Shown one piece after another: positions 22,561 through 33,440 of a stretch of DNA of 64,000 bases; position 1 is the first letter of the stretch, and each line of letters starts with the position of its first letter. The notes below the pieces were generated by a model. It saw only the letters and a program-made list of their open reading frames with translations, was not told the DNA's origin and did not search any database. The position numbers and the translations under genes were made by a program. Location: NCBI GenBank assembly GCA_026225945.1, contig JAMJFZ010001816.1, positions 6,201,501 to 6,265,500 on the forward strand. Direction: 5' to 3'. This stretch comes from Cricetomys ansorgei (Eukaryota; Chordata; Mammalia; Rodentia; Nesomyidae).

Positions 22561-22860
22561 ATGGTTAGAATGAAATGGAATGGTTCTGATAGGCCCATAG
22601 GGGGTAACACTATTAAGAGGTGTGGTGTGGACTTGTTGGAGAAAGTGTGTTACTTAAGGAGGGTTTTGAGGTTTCAGAAGCTCAAGCCAGGCCCAGTATC
22701 ATCCTCTCTTCCAGCTGCCTCCCGATCCAGATGTAGAACTCCAGATCCTTCTCTAGCACCATGTCTGCCTGCATACTGCCACGCTTCCAGCCATGATAAT
22801 GGACTAAGCGTCTGAACCTGTAAGACAGCCCCAATTAAATATTTCCCTTTATAAGACTTT
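22561..22860 (+). mobile_element. ERVL-MaLR LTR, left part
   Basis: 'gaaatggaatggttctgata', 'ttaagaggtgtggtgtggac', 'ttttgaggtttcagaagctc', 'ccatgataatggactaagcg' and 'ccaattaaatatttcccttt' are MT/ORR1-like LTR landmarks. The terminal block resumes at 24943, so the LTR is split by the L1. Confidence 0.75.
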
Positions 22861-23965
22861 CTGTGGTCTCTCCACATATTCTTTCTCTCCATCCCTCTTC
22901 CCACATCTGGTTCCTTCTCTTCCCATTCCCACCCTCTCTTTGCCCATCTGCACTTACCAGGGAGATCCCTATGTTCCCACTGAGGCCCTCCTTGTTGCAC
23001 AGTCTCTCTGGGTCTGTGGATTGCAGCCCCTTTGTCCTTTGCTTAACAGCCAATATTCACATATAAGTGAGTACACACTATGTTTGTCTTTCTGGGACTG
23101 ATGAATTTTTCTAGTTCCATCCATTTGCGCACAAAATTCATGAAGCCATTTTTTTTTTAAGCTGAGTAATAAGCCATTGTGTAAATGTCCACAATTTCTT
23201 TATCCATTCTTTGGTTGAAGGGCATCTAAGTTGTTTCCAATATTTGGCTATTATGAAAAAAGTTGCTATGAACATGGTTAAGCAAGTATCCATCTGGTAG
23301 TTGGAACATGCCAAGGAGGCTTGAGGTAGGTCAACTGGGTCTTGAGGTAGGTCAATTTCCAATTTCCTGAGGTATTGCCATATTGATTTCCATAGTGTCT
23401 GTATTGTATTCCCACTAGCAATGGAGGAGTGTTCTCCTTTGTGTTATTGATCTTGGCCATTCTGACAGGTGTAAGATGGAATCTCAGAGTAGTTCTCATT
23501 TGCATTTTGTGGATGACTAAGGATGTTGGACATTTCTTTAATTGTTTCTTAGCCATCTGAGATTCCCCTTTTGAGAATTCTTTTAGATCTGTACCCCATT
23601 TAAAAAATTGAATTCTTTGTTGATATTTAGTTTCTTGAGTTCTTTATATATTTTGGATATTAGCCCTCTATTGGAAATTGAGTTGGGAAAAATCTTTTCC
23701 CATTCTGTAGGCTGCTGTTTTGTCCTATTGACAGTATCTTTTGTTTTACAGAAGCTTTTCAATTTCATGGGGTCCCATTTATTAATTGTTGACCTTAGTG
23801 TCTGAGCTATCAGTGTTCTGTTCAGAAAGTTGTCTCCTGTGCCAATTTGTTAAAGGCTATTCCCCATTTTCTCTTCTATCAGGTTCAGTGTATCTGGTTT
23901 TGTGTTGAGGTCTTTGATCTACTTGGACTTGAGTTTTGTGCAGGGTGATAAATATGGAGGGCATT
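22861..23965 (-). mobile_element. L1 ORF2 C-terminal part and start of 3' UTR, inverted segment
   Basis: Read on the minus strand from 23965 leftwards, the sequence encodes the end of L1 ORF2. Recognisable frames include KLKSFCKTKDTVNRTKQQ and EWEKIFPNSISNRGLISKIY (23583-23768), then TTLRFHLTPVRMAKINNTKE (23278-23556) and PSTKEWIKKLWTF near 23200. After the stop the start of the 3' UTR ('cccagagagact', 'acaaggaggg') runs to about 22900. Frame breaks and a 15-bp tandem duplication (cttgaggtaggtcaa, near 23322-23354) make it non-coding. Confidence 0.9.
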
Positions 23966-24942
23966 TAGGGGGTATCCAGAGACCTAGGGTAGTAGAAACT
24001 CATTGAAATCTATGAGGGAGACCTTGGTGAGAACCTTTAGCAATCGGACACGGGGAGTCTGAACAGGCCATCTCCTGTGGCCAGACAAGGCTTCCAGTAG
24101 TGGGACTGGGACACCATCCCAGCCACAAAACCTTAGACATATGGCCTTTCCATCCTATAGGATCCACTGGGACAATGGAAGTGCAAAACCCCATGCCAAA
24201 GGAACCCATGCCTGTTACTGCAGGGAAGGCCAGGAACTAGAAATTGGATAGCCACAAGATGATTTCTACTGATATCTTGCTCTGCTCATAGATCGGTCCT
24301 TAGCCCATTCTTCATTAGAGAAGCTTCCTCTGGTAGCTGATGGGAGCAGATGCAGAGACCCAGGGCCAAATATCAGCTTGGGGAAACCTGAAGAAGAAGA
24401 GGATGAGGAGGAGGAGGAGGAGGAGGAGAAGGAGGAGGAGGAGGAGGAGGAGGGGGAAGGATTGCAGGGACCAGAGGAGTCAAGGACACCAGGAGAACAA
24501 GCCCCAGAGTCAGCTGACCAGGACACTTAGAGGCTCACAGAGCTTGAAGTGGCAGACTTGGAACCTACAGGGTCCCCTAGATATGTCTTGTGGTAGTCTG
24601 GTTTGGTGTTCTTGCAGAGTTCCTACAGACTAGAGTATGTGTGTGTGTGAGGGGTGCTGTCTCTGGACTTTTGTCTGCCCTTGGGACCCTTTTCCTCCTG
24701 CTTAGTTGCCTAGTCTACCCTTGATGCACAAGTTAGTGTCTGGCCTTGTTCCAACTTGTTATGTCTTGTTAGAGCAGTAGTAACCTTGGGAGGACTGCTC
24801 TTATCCAGGGACAGGTTGGGGGAGGGTATATCTGGGGGAGAGAGGAGATGGAGGAGCTGGGAAGAGTGTAGGGAAAGGAGGAGGGGGGTCAGATGTATTA
24901 TACGAGAGAAAAAAATGAATTAAAAACCAAAACAAGAAAAAA
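23966..24942 (+). mobile_element. L1 3' UTR and 3' end, same element in opposite orientation
   Basis: Plus-strand L1 3' UTR: 'ccagagacctagggtagtag', 'tgagggagaccttggtgag', 'ccatctcctgtggccagaca', 'agtgggactgggacaccatc', 'agaagcttcctctggtagct', then a GAG tract and the terminal purine-rich block. It ends in an A-rich tail. It begins at about the point of the element where the inverted ORF2 segment stops. Confidence 0.85.
24402..24456. repeat. (GAG)n purine triplet tract inside L1 3' UTR
   Basis: About 17 GAG-type triplets with single changes, giving long Arg (+) and Ser (-) artefact frames. Confidence 0.9.
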
Positions 24943-24993
24943 AGTTGTTGTCATGGTGTTTCTTCACAGCAATAAAATCCTAAGACATATGTG
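24943..24993 (+). mobile_element. ERVL-MaLR LTR, right part
   Basis: 'gttgttgtcatggtgtttct' and 'tcacagcaataaaatcct' are the last 50 bp of the LTR at 22561-22860. Confidence 0.7.
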
Positions 24994-25040
24994 TGTGTGT
25001 TCCTAACAAGTCTATATGAACATAAATATCTAGGAACAAC

Positions 25041-25042
<2 letters not shown>

Positions 25043-25089
<47 letters not shown>
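25043..25089. repeat. (CA)n microsatellite
   Basis: About 23 CA units directly before a composite SINE. Confidence 0.95.
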
Positions 25090-25091
<2 letters not shown>

Positions 25092-25363
25092 ATGTAGTGA
25101 TGTGTGCTTGTAATCTCAGGGCCGTGGAAGCAGAGACAGATGGAGCCTTAGGGTTCACTGGCTAGCGAGCCTAGCCAAGTCCGTGAGTCCCAGGTCAGGA
25201 AGAGACCCTGTCTGACAAAACAACATGGACGGCACCTGAAGAGAGACATCTCAAGAACATACATGCTGTTCTTTGACCTCCATAGTAATGTGCCCACATA
25301 TACCTTCTCACCTGTGTGCACACTGGTGCACCTGCACACACACATACACACATTAAATAAATA
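25090..25363 (+). mobile_element. Composite SINE (B4-superfamily-like)
   Basis: 'gtgatgtgtgcttgtaatct', 'gaagcagagacagatggagc', 'cctagccaagtccgtgag', 'gaagagaccctgtctgac', 'ctttgacctcc' and a CA-rich tail ending in AATAAATAAT. It is the plus-sense counterpart of the copy at 2225-2560. Confidence 0.75.
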
Positions 25364-25597
25364 ATAAATAAATTAGTATTTTTATTATAACAATTTGATA
25401 ACCAAAGAAAATAATGTTATGATGAATCCAGTATAGCCAGTAATACCAGGGGTGTCAGACGGCATTCAATTCCACTCATAATTAGTATGCATCAAAATTG
25501 TTGCATAAAATTCATTATATAACCACAACACCACTATTACAACTTGCAAGTTGACAGTAATGCATTGGTATCACACTGATACCGAGACCATAATTAT

Positions 25598-25942
25598 ATT
25601 AGTCAATATTATGTTGCTATGGCAAAATACCTGTAACACTTAACTTTTAAAGAGAAAAGGTTTGCTTTGGAGCAGTTTGGATGTTCCAGATTGCTCTGAG
25701 CCTCTGGTGAGTGTGTTGGATGCCAGTGGCCTGGGGTGTATGGAGCAAAATCTCACTTAGACCAGGAACAAAGAAAGGCTGGGGCCATAACCTCCCTTGA
25801 GAGCATGAATGCAGTGACATGGCCCTCTGAGAAGGCCTTTCCTTCTAATAGGTTCCACCCCATAGAATCATCCAAGGCTCTGAACTTAAAATACTAAGAC
25901 CTTTGGGGACATTCAAGACCCAAATTATAGCAATAATCAAGT
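25598..25942 (-). mobile_element. MaLR-like LTR, antisense
   Basis: In the minus sense: 'tgctataatttgggtcttga', 'atgtccccaaaggtcttagt', 'ggtggaacctattagaagg', 'agggccatgtcactgcattc', and near the end 'aaccttttctctttaaaagt', 'tgccatagcaacataat'. Layout fits an old MaLR LTR. Confidence 0.6.
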
Positions 25943-26182
25943 TGATTCCTGTTTCAAATAAGTTTTTATACAGATAGTTTCTTAGAACAGAATTTAGTTT
26001 TCACACCATGTTGTTAAATATAATTCACCTCTTTTGTTGTTGTTTGTTTGTTTTTCAATTTGAGTTTTTAAATGCTGTAAATTAGAAGTGAAACTGTCTT
26101 AATGATAACTGGATACTCTGTAAGACGAGGCATCTTTATCTCAACTCAGGTTGTAGCTTGGCTTAGCAAGCATCTGTAGGTA

Positions 26183-26350
26183 AATTTTTTGTTTGATTGT
26201 TTTTTGTTTTTCGAGACATGGTTTCTCTGTTGTAACTCTGGCTGTCCCGGAACTCACTCTGCAGACCAGGCTGGCCTTGAACTCACAGAGATCTGCCTGC
26301 CTCTGCCTCCCAAGTGCTGGGATTAAAGGCGTGCGCCACTACCACCTAGC
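26183..26350 (-). mobile_element. B1 SINE, antisense, nearly complete
   Basis: T-rich tail at left, then 'cgagacatggtttctctgtt', 'gtaactctggctgtcccgga', 'agatctgcctgcctctgcct', 'cccaagtgctgggattaaag', 'gcgtgcgccactaccacc'. Low divergence. Confidence 0.95.
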
Positions 26351-26390
26351 TTAATTCAGCTCTTTTAATCTCCATGTCACTATCTAGTTG

Positions 26391-26546
26391 TGTCAGGCAT
26401 AGTAGTTTATACCTGTAATCTCAGCACCTGGAAGCTGAGATCGGAAGATTAATGTGAGTTAGCGGCTACCCTTGACTGTACAGTGTTTTTCACATCAGCT
26501 TGGCCAGTGTGAGACCCTGCTTCTCTCTGAATACATGAAAAAATAA
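26391..26546 (+). mobile_element. Diverged B1-like (PB1-type) SINE
   Basis: 'tgtcaggcatagtagtttat', 'acctgtaatctcagcacctg', 'cagcttggccagtgtgagac' and 'cctgcttctctctgaa' show a 7SL-type SINE with many changes and a short insertion. Confidence 0.7.
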
Positions 26547-28834
26547 ATATATTAACTAAATAATTCAACTCTAGTTCCGTATAGCCACTTGAATTATTTG
26601 GCAACCCATTGATACACATTGAAATGTATGGAGAGATTATAATCCTGTTTGTAAGTATTTCTCACTGTTTCCTATTCGCCAGTGCTGTACTTGTCAATTA
26701 ACCCGTGTTTAGTGTTTAATTAAAATGGTTGTTTATTAAGATTTTTATGCAAAAGTCATTTTGAGAAAATATTGTTACACAAGAAATAACAGTACATAAG
26801 AAAGTAAAAGGGAAAGGAAATACCACACTTCAAAGTGAAATCTTATAATTGAACTAATTTTGAAGTTCTCATATTTTGTCTATAAAGAAATTGTTTTAAA
26901 TCATCCTCAAATGTGTATAGATGCATCTTATGTGAAAGCCTGCTATTGTGTTTTTAGTCAGCTACATTTACCCCATCCCACCCTCTTGCTTCAAGATAGT
27001 AACGGAACTCATTGGTGTGAAAGTCATATATATATTGAAGTATATACATTTAATTCATCAGCTTTTGAAAGATAGGATAGCTTAAGAAAATTCAAAGAAG
27101 GACAAGCTATAAATTACAATCTTACATAGAATTCTTCAGGACAAGGCTTAAGTATTAAGCAATAAAACTGAGCATTACATGGTCAGCCCTGACAGGGGAT
27201 ACCAAGATAAAACAGCACTATTCTCCCTAATCCAGTGGTATCTAATCAGTACTAATAAAGGGAAAATAGAAAATGAGAGCAGGAGCTTAGTAAGATGGGA
27301 GGGAAAAGATCCTAATGGACAGATTGATCACTAAATGGAAATTCCCAAGAGGCGGAATGCTAATGCAATTCTAGTATGTAATTAGGGAACAGATAACACT
27401 GGAGGAGAAAGAAAGGTATTTATGATTTTCTAAACAACCCTGATGTGCCAGTTCCTGTTGAGAACATCTCATGTAGAAATACATTAAAAACTAGTACATA
27501 TAGATGCATTCTTAGAAAGAGACTGGAATTCTGAAAACTAGGTTTTATTCGCATTTCTCTTACTGGTGTGTGCATAGAGTGTGCATTCTACAGATTACCA
27601 AAGGGAGCCTATATTTTTGCTATTTTTCCTTGCTTACTTCAATATCATTAAAATGCCTTATTGTATTATAGTAATATTACAATTATTCACAAAACAGCAC
27701 AGTGTCCTCTGTCATTCACTAGATGTTGGAAATATTAGAAAAGTGTAGACATATTGGTGTCTGTTAATACGAAACCTATGCTAAATGTAGGCTAAATCAA
27801 TCTGTACCAACTGGACTCTGTTTTTTGATGGTTGAAATACGTTTTTACAGCATCACTGGGCTTGCTGCAATTGCCCTTGACTAAGAGGAGTGAGAAGATA
27901 AATTCTACTAGGGCTGTCACCTACACTGCTTGTCTAACCAATCCTGCTTTGCGAAATAATAGGCAGTCTTGCTTTATTAAACTCAGAATATAATTGTGAC
28001 TTTTCGTTTTTGGTGGGGTTAACCTGCAACACAAAGGGTTTCATCGTGGAGTCTTAATACAGGACGTGTCGGTACGCTTGTCTCACGTTTGTTCTCCTTC
28101 CTGTTGACTTTGCTACTGCATTTTATTTTCACTTATCGGTGGAAATCTTGAAGCTGTAGAGCGACCCAAATACCTCATGATCTTCTCTCAAGAGCCCTCT
28201 TAACTATGGGCATAAGAATCAAGGGTGTACAATGTGCAGTTATTTCCAGTTTGTGTTAGCCAAAACAAATTCTTTACTTTCCGCAGAGGACAAACTTAGG
28301 ACTGACTGTTTAGCTTTCACAGGTCAGCATTGCATACTCGCATCATTTAGATGTCTAGAATCCAGCTTTATTTACCCAGGTCTACATTTTACTCTGTGTT
28401 GAACAGACACAGCCAAAGCATTTAGGGTTTAAACCAAGCAGGGTTCTCGGGCAGGGTGAAGTGGAGAAACGTAATGGCACGTTAATAGGAGTGAGGGTTA
28501 CTGTTAAAGATCACAAGCGATTAGAGACACGGACCTCCCTAAGCGCGCTCATTATCCTGGCCTTGTACTCATTAGGTGGCTTGCCTGTTGAAACGCACTG
28601 GTCATAATTTAGGTGAATGATGCAAAACATTTGATTGTTTGGGAAAGAAATGCACCAGCAAATCATCTGGGTCCTGAGATTTTCACAGACAGCCTAAAAA
28701 TAGAATTTTAAACAGTCTGTCGCCAAGGCAATGAGTCAACCTGGAAACCATCTTGCAGATGTACAAAAAAAAAAGTCTATGTGCAAGTACAATCTTCATC
28801 TTTGGCAAAAATAAATTAGAATGAGAACTAGGAT
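26547..28834. other. Unique sequence, part with conserved-looking features
   Basis: No repeats were recognised over about 2.3 kb, which is long for this window. The part at about 28010-28750 keeps several CpGs and has many TAAT/ATTA cores. It resembles conserved non-coding sequence; see the findings. No supported open frame. Confidence 0.45.
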
Positions 28835-29275
28835 GGACCATAGCATGGTTTAGGGTATAGATTAACTGTGGTCCCTCAACTGTTTATGTGATTAAAAGAC
28901 TGCGTTCCAAGGTTTTGGATTGGAAGGTCGTGGGCCTTTAAGAGGTGGGGTCAACTTAGTGGGAGGTCCTTAGGTCACTGGGGTCTTGCAGAAGTTTTTG
29001 TGAGACTCCTTGGTAGTTACTATGTGAGCCCTTCCTTTCTTGTGAAGGGTCGTTATAAAAGAAGCAGACATGCCTCCTGGTTCATCTCTGTCTTTCCTGG
29101 ATGGAGATACAACTACTGACTGACATATGCTTCCACCAAGTAGTGCAGCCAAAAGGTTGGCCCACAGTCTAAGCTATTTAGATTTCAAATCCCAAACCAT
29201 AAGCTAAATAACCTTCTTTTCTCCTAGGCATCTTGTATCAGATGGCTCATAACTGTAATAAAGAATTAACCAATA
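28835..29275 (+). mobile_element. Old MaLR-like LTR
   Basis: 'actgtttatgtgattaaaag', 'gtgggcctttaagaggtggg', 'ctcactgggg'-type block (here 'ggtcactggggtcttgcaga'), 'gggtcgttataaaagaagca', 'aaaccataagctaaataacc' and 'gtatcagatggctcataact'. The TATA-like 'gttataaaag' (about 29052) and the terminal signal order fit an LTR. Confidence 0.65.
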
Positions 29276-29620
29276 TAGGCCTAGTGGGTAAGTTGCCACA
29301 TATTTCCTTCTTAGTTGCCACTATTCATATTTTGTGCTTGATCTATTTGGGGTCAGAATTCCCATGATGTGCACAAATCAAAATCACATGGTTTTAAAGG
29401 AACTTCTTCCCTAGGGATAAAGTAGTACTTATGGAATTCAAAATTATTATTTCTGCAAAGACAGAATTGCAGCAATTCCTACTAAGTTATATTCCTGAAC
29501 AATCACATCGTAAACATAATCACCAGTGCTTGTGGAATCATATCCATGGCATGACAGCGCTGTGTGCTGACATGAAGGTGATACCAAGCCATCTCAGTTT
29601 CTCCAGGCAGATAACATTGA
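29276..29620. other. Unique sequence
   Basis: Nothing was recognised. A 121-codon plus frame (29431-29796) enters the following SINE and is not supported. Confidence 0.5.
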
Positions 29621-29621
29621 T

Positions 29622-29814
29622 TGTTTTTTTTTTTTTTGAGAGTATCATGTATTCAAAGGTGACCTTGAACTTGCATGTCCCTAAAAATAACCTTGATCTG
29701 CCTTCATTGATAGGCATGCACCATCAGTGGTTTTATCCCATGCTGGGACTGGATCCTAAGGGCTTCATGCGTGCTAACAAGCATTCTACCAAGTAAGCGC
29801 CATCCTTAGCCCTT
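29622..29814 (-). mobile_element. B4-type SINE (B1-like plus ID-like), antisense
   Basis: A T run (the tail in antisense) is followed by a degraded B1-like part, 'tatcatgtattcaaaggtga', 'ccttgaacttgcatgtccct', 'aggcatgcaccatcagtgg'. Then comes an ID-like part, 'ggatcctaagggcttcatgc', 'gcattctaccaagtaagcgc', 'catccttagccctt'. This fused order is characteristic of B4. Confidence 0.8.
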
Positions 29815-30182
29815 AGTGACTTTTTATATCCAGCAAACATAGTGGACCTGATGTAGGAAACGAGAATAACCCACATTGGTGAGATTAAAGTTACGTCCTA
29901 TTCTTAAGTCAATGATGTTTGGATCCAACAGATAGTTAGAAATCTAGGTACCTCTCATCTGGTCAGCACCTTCAGAAGTTCCATTGTTACCTCAGACTGC
30001 TGATTCGATTTGTGTTCACATAAGATTTCAGAGTGGAGTTCTGTGCTAGAATCTCTGTAGGTCAAGTAGAGTTTACCGTGAATGCTTGGGAGCAAATGTT
30101 TTGGGATTTGGCATTTAACTTTTCTTTTCTTTTTTTTTTTTTTTCTAATGTTTTGAGATACATCGTGAGATATTTAGGAGTT
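29815..30182. other. Unique sequence with a T run
   Basis: T-rich run at about 30120-30146; otherwise nothing recognised. Confidence 0.5.
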
Positions 30183-30872
30183 TAGTGAAGCCTAAGCAAA
30201 AATAACTCACCTTTGCTTAAAGGGAACCTTCCACATAGAGCATAAAACTGATTTTCCAGACAGCATGAGGCAGATGCACAGGTGAACTCACAGAGACAAC
30301 ACCCCAGCATGGAGAAGGGGGAGTGAACACAAAGTCCTGCCCCTAATGAAGAAGATAATTGCAATAGATGCCTGCTGAGTCGGGGGAAATTGTTTTCTCC
30401 AATGTAGGTCACTGGGTATGTCAACCACACTCCAGGGCAGGCCTCATGCACAGGGTAGTTGGCCAGCACAAAATAGCCTCACTATTTGTTTGTTTGTTTG
30501 TGTGTGTGTGTTGTCTTTCTTGGGTTTTTTTTTTGTTGTTGTTGTTGTTGTTGAGGGAGAGAGAGAGAGAGAAAGGAGAAAGGAAAAGAAGGGAGAGAGA
30601 TAGGGAGGGAGGGAGAAGAAGGAGAAGGAGAAGGAGGAGAAGGAGAAGGAGAAGAAGAAGAAGAAGAAGAAGAAGAAGAAGAAGAAGAAGAAGAAGAAGA
30701 AGAAGAAGAAGAAGAAGAAGAAGAAGAAGAAGAAGAAGAAGAAGAAGGAGAAGAGGAAGAAGAAGAAGAAGAAATTAGAAGTCAGGTGGGGAGGACCTGG
30801 GAGGACTCGGGGGAAGGGAAAGAATATGATCAAAATATATTTTAGGAAACATTTCAAAATGTAAAAAAGTGT
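30183..30872 (+). mobile_element. L1 3' UTR with expanded purine tract
   Basis: 'gtgaactcacagagacaaca', 'aagtcctgcccctaatgaag', 'gaaattgttttctccaatgt', 'aggtcactgggtatgtcaac', 'tagttggccagcacaaaata' are L1 3' UTR landmarks. The purine block of the UTR has grown into the GAA/GGA tract. The end is 'gaatatgatcaaaatatatt'. No ORF2 part remains. Confidence 0.8.
30550..30775. repeat. Long GA/GGA/GAA purine tract
   Basis: An almost pure purine strand of about 220 bp: GA units, then GGA/GAA mixture, then about 32 uninterrupted GAA triplets (about 30650-30747). Long Arg and Phe frames across it are artefacts. Confidence 0.97.
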
Positions 30873-32300
30873 CAGGGATTCATATATGCAGCTGTTCACT
30901 CTTGGAATCTCTCTTCTGCACTGTTCGTCTTCAAATCAAAATCACTCTGTGGACCATTGTGTAAAATACCCCTTGCTCCTACTCTCTATTCATCAGGCCA
31001 TTTTGAGTTTTATAACTGTGATTACACGTCTGCAATGTATAGGTAAAAATATAATCATAGTTAAGGATAACTGCCAGCCAGCTGATATAGTAGGACTTTT
31101 TTGGTGGGGGAGGGGAGTGTTTGTTTGTCTGTTTGTTTAAGCTTAGTTGAGGACACCATTGGAATCAAAGTTGTATCTCCTATCAGTATTCAAATATGGC
31201 TGGCAGCTGCTGGCTAGGCTGCCAGTGGTCAATTTGCATGACTAAATGAAGCCTCTTGGGAAGCCACTGGTACTTAGGAAGAGAGTAAGGCCAGAAAGCT
31301 TGCCAGGACAGCTGCTCCAGGCAGGAGAGGGAGCACTGATTATATTCCTACCACCCTGTTAGCCTTTCAGTTCTTCCCAGGTCTCACAGTGGAGGATAAA
31401 GTGTCCACGGCTTTTCTCATCTCTTGAAGACATGGGAACAATAAGAGTCTCTATTTTGGTCTCTAGGCACAAAGCAAAGAAGGAAGAAACAGTCTTTTTT
31501 GGAGGGCACAGCATGACTTCAGCACACAGAAGCTTCTCCAAAGCTCTTCACCTTTAACACATAAAAGCCTCTGTGGCTGCTCCTTTGCCGGGAGTACAAG
31601 CAAAATAGTTTTGATTCTGTGGACTCCCAAGGAGAACTGGGAAGACTTTGAAAGAATCTGGAGGACCCACAAATTGTAATTTGGGGTACAATCATAGCAG
31701 AAATATGGATTGTTAGTCCTATTTACTACATGGGCGTCAATTGTGAAACCTAAGCAACATATTCTGATGAGGCAGATTAAAATACTGTGTTTTGAATATA
31801 GTTTACAGAGATACAAAAAAATAAATAAAATCAATTGCTCATCAACAGATCTTTATAAACATTGTGTCTCTGTTTTGCACACTTCTTTTTCTGGTCCTCT
31901 TAGATATTTGTGTGTATATGTGTGTTTATGTGTATGCAGATGCATGTGGACTTTTAACTGCACTGTAGAAAAGAACTGGAAGAGATCCAAAGGGGAACTG
32001 AAGTCATCTGAAGTTTCTGGCAGACAGAAAAAGGTCTAGGGATGTGCTCATGGTTTAACAACTAATATATGTCGTTAGAAACAACACATTTTGGAAAAGT
32101 CACCATGTTGAAAGTAAATTTTTAAAAATGAACACTTCTTCACTTTGTTGTAGATTATACTAAAAGTTAGGGTTTTTTTTCTTTCAGAAAGAAACGATAT
32201 TCAAGATAAACCGTGATAGGATTAAGGAAGAGCTCAGCAGGTAAAGTGCAAAACAAAAACAACAAACAAACAAACAAACAAATAAACCAGACCCTCTTCA
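30873..32300. other. Unique sequence, nothing assigned
   Basis: No repeat was recognised except a G/T-rich block near 31100-31138 and AAAC-type runs at 32245-32290. Open frames of up to 123 codons on the minus strand (31463-31834) have no recognisable product. Confidence 0.45.
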
Positions 32301-32432
32301 TTTTTGTTTGTTTGTTTTTCAAGACAGGTTTTCTCTGTTGTAACTCTGGCTGTCCTGAAACTCATTCTGTAGACCAGGCTGGCCTCGAACTCACAGAGAT
32401 CTGCCTGCCTCTGCCCCCTCACTGCCTGGCTT
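32301..32432 (-). mobile_element. B1 SINE, antisense, with internal deletion
   Basis: 'caagacaggttttctctgtt', 'gtaactctggctgtcctgaa', 'agaccaggctggcctcgaac', 'agatctgcctgcctctgccc', then 'cctcactgcctggc'. The 'aagtgctgggattaaaggc' segment is missing. Confidence 0.9.
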
Positions 32433-32548
32433 GTTTGTTTGCTTTTGGTCCCTCTTGATTTTATTGTAAATTATACTAAAGTGTTACATTGTTTTGCTTT
32501 TAGAAAAAAAAAAAAAAGACCATCAAGAGTTGTGATGCGGGAAAGGAA

Positions 32549-32800
32549 ATGGCTGCACAGGTGAACGTGCTTGCTGGGCAAGCCTGTGAGACTGTGTTCT
32601 ATCCCTGGAGCTCACATGAAAAGTCAGGTGTGGCATCCATCTTAAATCCCAGTACTCCTAGGAGCGACCAGAGACAGGGAGAGGAGACTCACTTAGAAGG
32701 TGGCAGGCCAAGGAGCATGTCCACTGCTGAAACAGGGAGACACTGTTTTAACAAGATGGAAGCTGTGAACAGACATCTCAAAGCTGTCCTCTGACACACA
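32549..32800 (+). mobile_element. Composite SINE (B4-superfamily-like)
   Basis: 'aaatggctgcacaggtgaac', 'ggagctcacatgaaaagtca', 'ggtgtggcatcc', 'aaatcccagtactcctagga', 'gaaacagggagacactgttt', 'tcaaagctgtcctctgac'. The long CA array that follows grew from its tail. Confidence 0.7.
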
Positions 32801-33440
32801 TACACAACACACACACACACACAACTCACATAGACACATACACACACACATACACACACACACAACTCACATAGACACATACACACACACACATACACAA
32901 CACACACCCATACACACACACAACTCGCATAGACACACACACACACACACACACACATACACACACATACACACACATACACACACACATACACACACAA
33001 CTCACATAGACACATACACACACACACACATAGACATACACACACATACACACACACATACACGCACACACACACACACACATACACACACACACACATA
33101 CACATACACACACATACACACACATACACAACACACACGCATACACACACACAACTCGCATAGACACACACATACACACACACACATACACACACACATA
33201 CACGCACACACACACATACACACACACACACATACACATACACACACATACACACACACATACACAACACACACGCATACACACACACAACTCGCATAGA
33301 CACACACATACACACACACACACATACACACACATACACACACACATACACACACACAACTCACATAGACACATACACACACACACATACACATACACAC
33401 ACACACACATACACATACACGCACACACACACACACACAA
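32801..33440. repeat. Complex CA-rich minisatellite-like array
   Basis: About 640 bp of CA with ATAC variants, broken at intervals by the marker 'caactcrcatagacacac'. The marker starts near 32822, 32862, 32921, 32997, 33152, 33288 and 33357. The three overlapping minus-strand frames of Cys/Val (up to 222 codons) are artefacts of the dinucleotide repeat. Confidence 0.95.

Noticed and set aside
23138..23768. Possible active L1 ORF2
   Set aside because: Only the C-terminal part is present, inverted, with frame breaks and an internal duplication.
24266..24633. Poly-Arg and poly-Ser frames on opposite strands
   Set aside because: Same cause, the GAG tract in an L1 3' UTR.
30368..30899. Frames with long Arg or Phe runs (136 and 151 codons)
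   Set aside because: They cross the GAA/GGA tract of an L1 3' UTR and have no other coding feature.
32801..33440. Regularly spaced repeats suggestive of a CRISPR array
   Set aside because: The spacers are themselves CA repeats and the host is a rodent; this is a minisatellite-like array.
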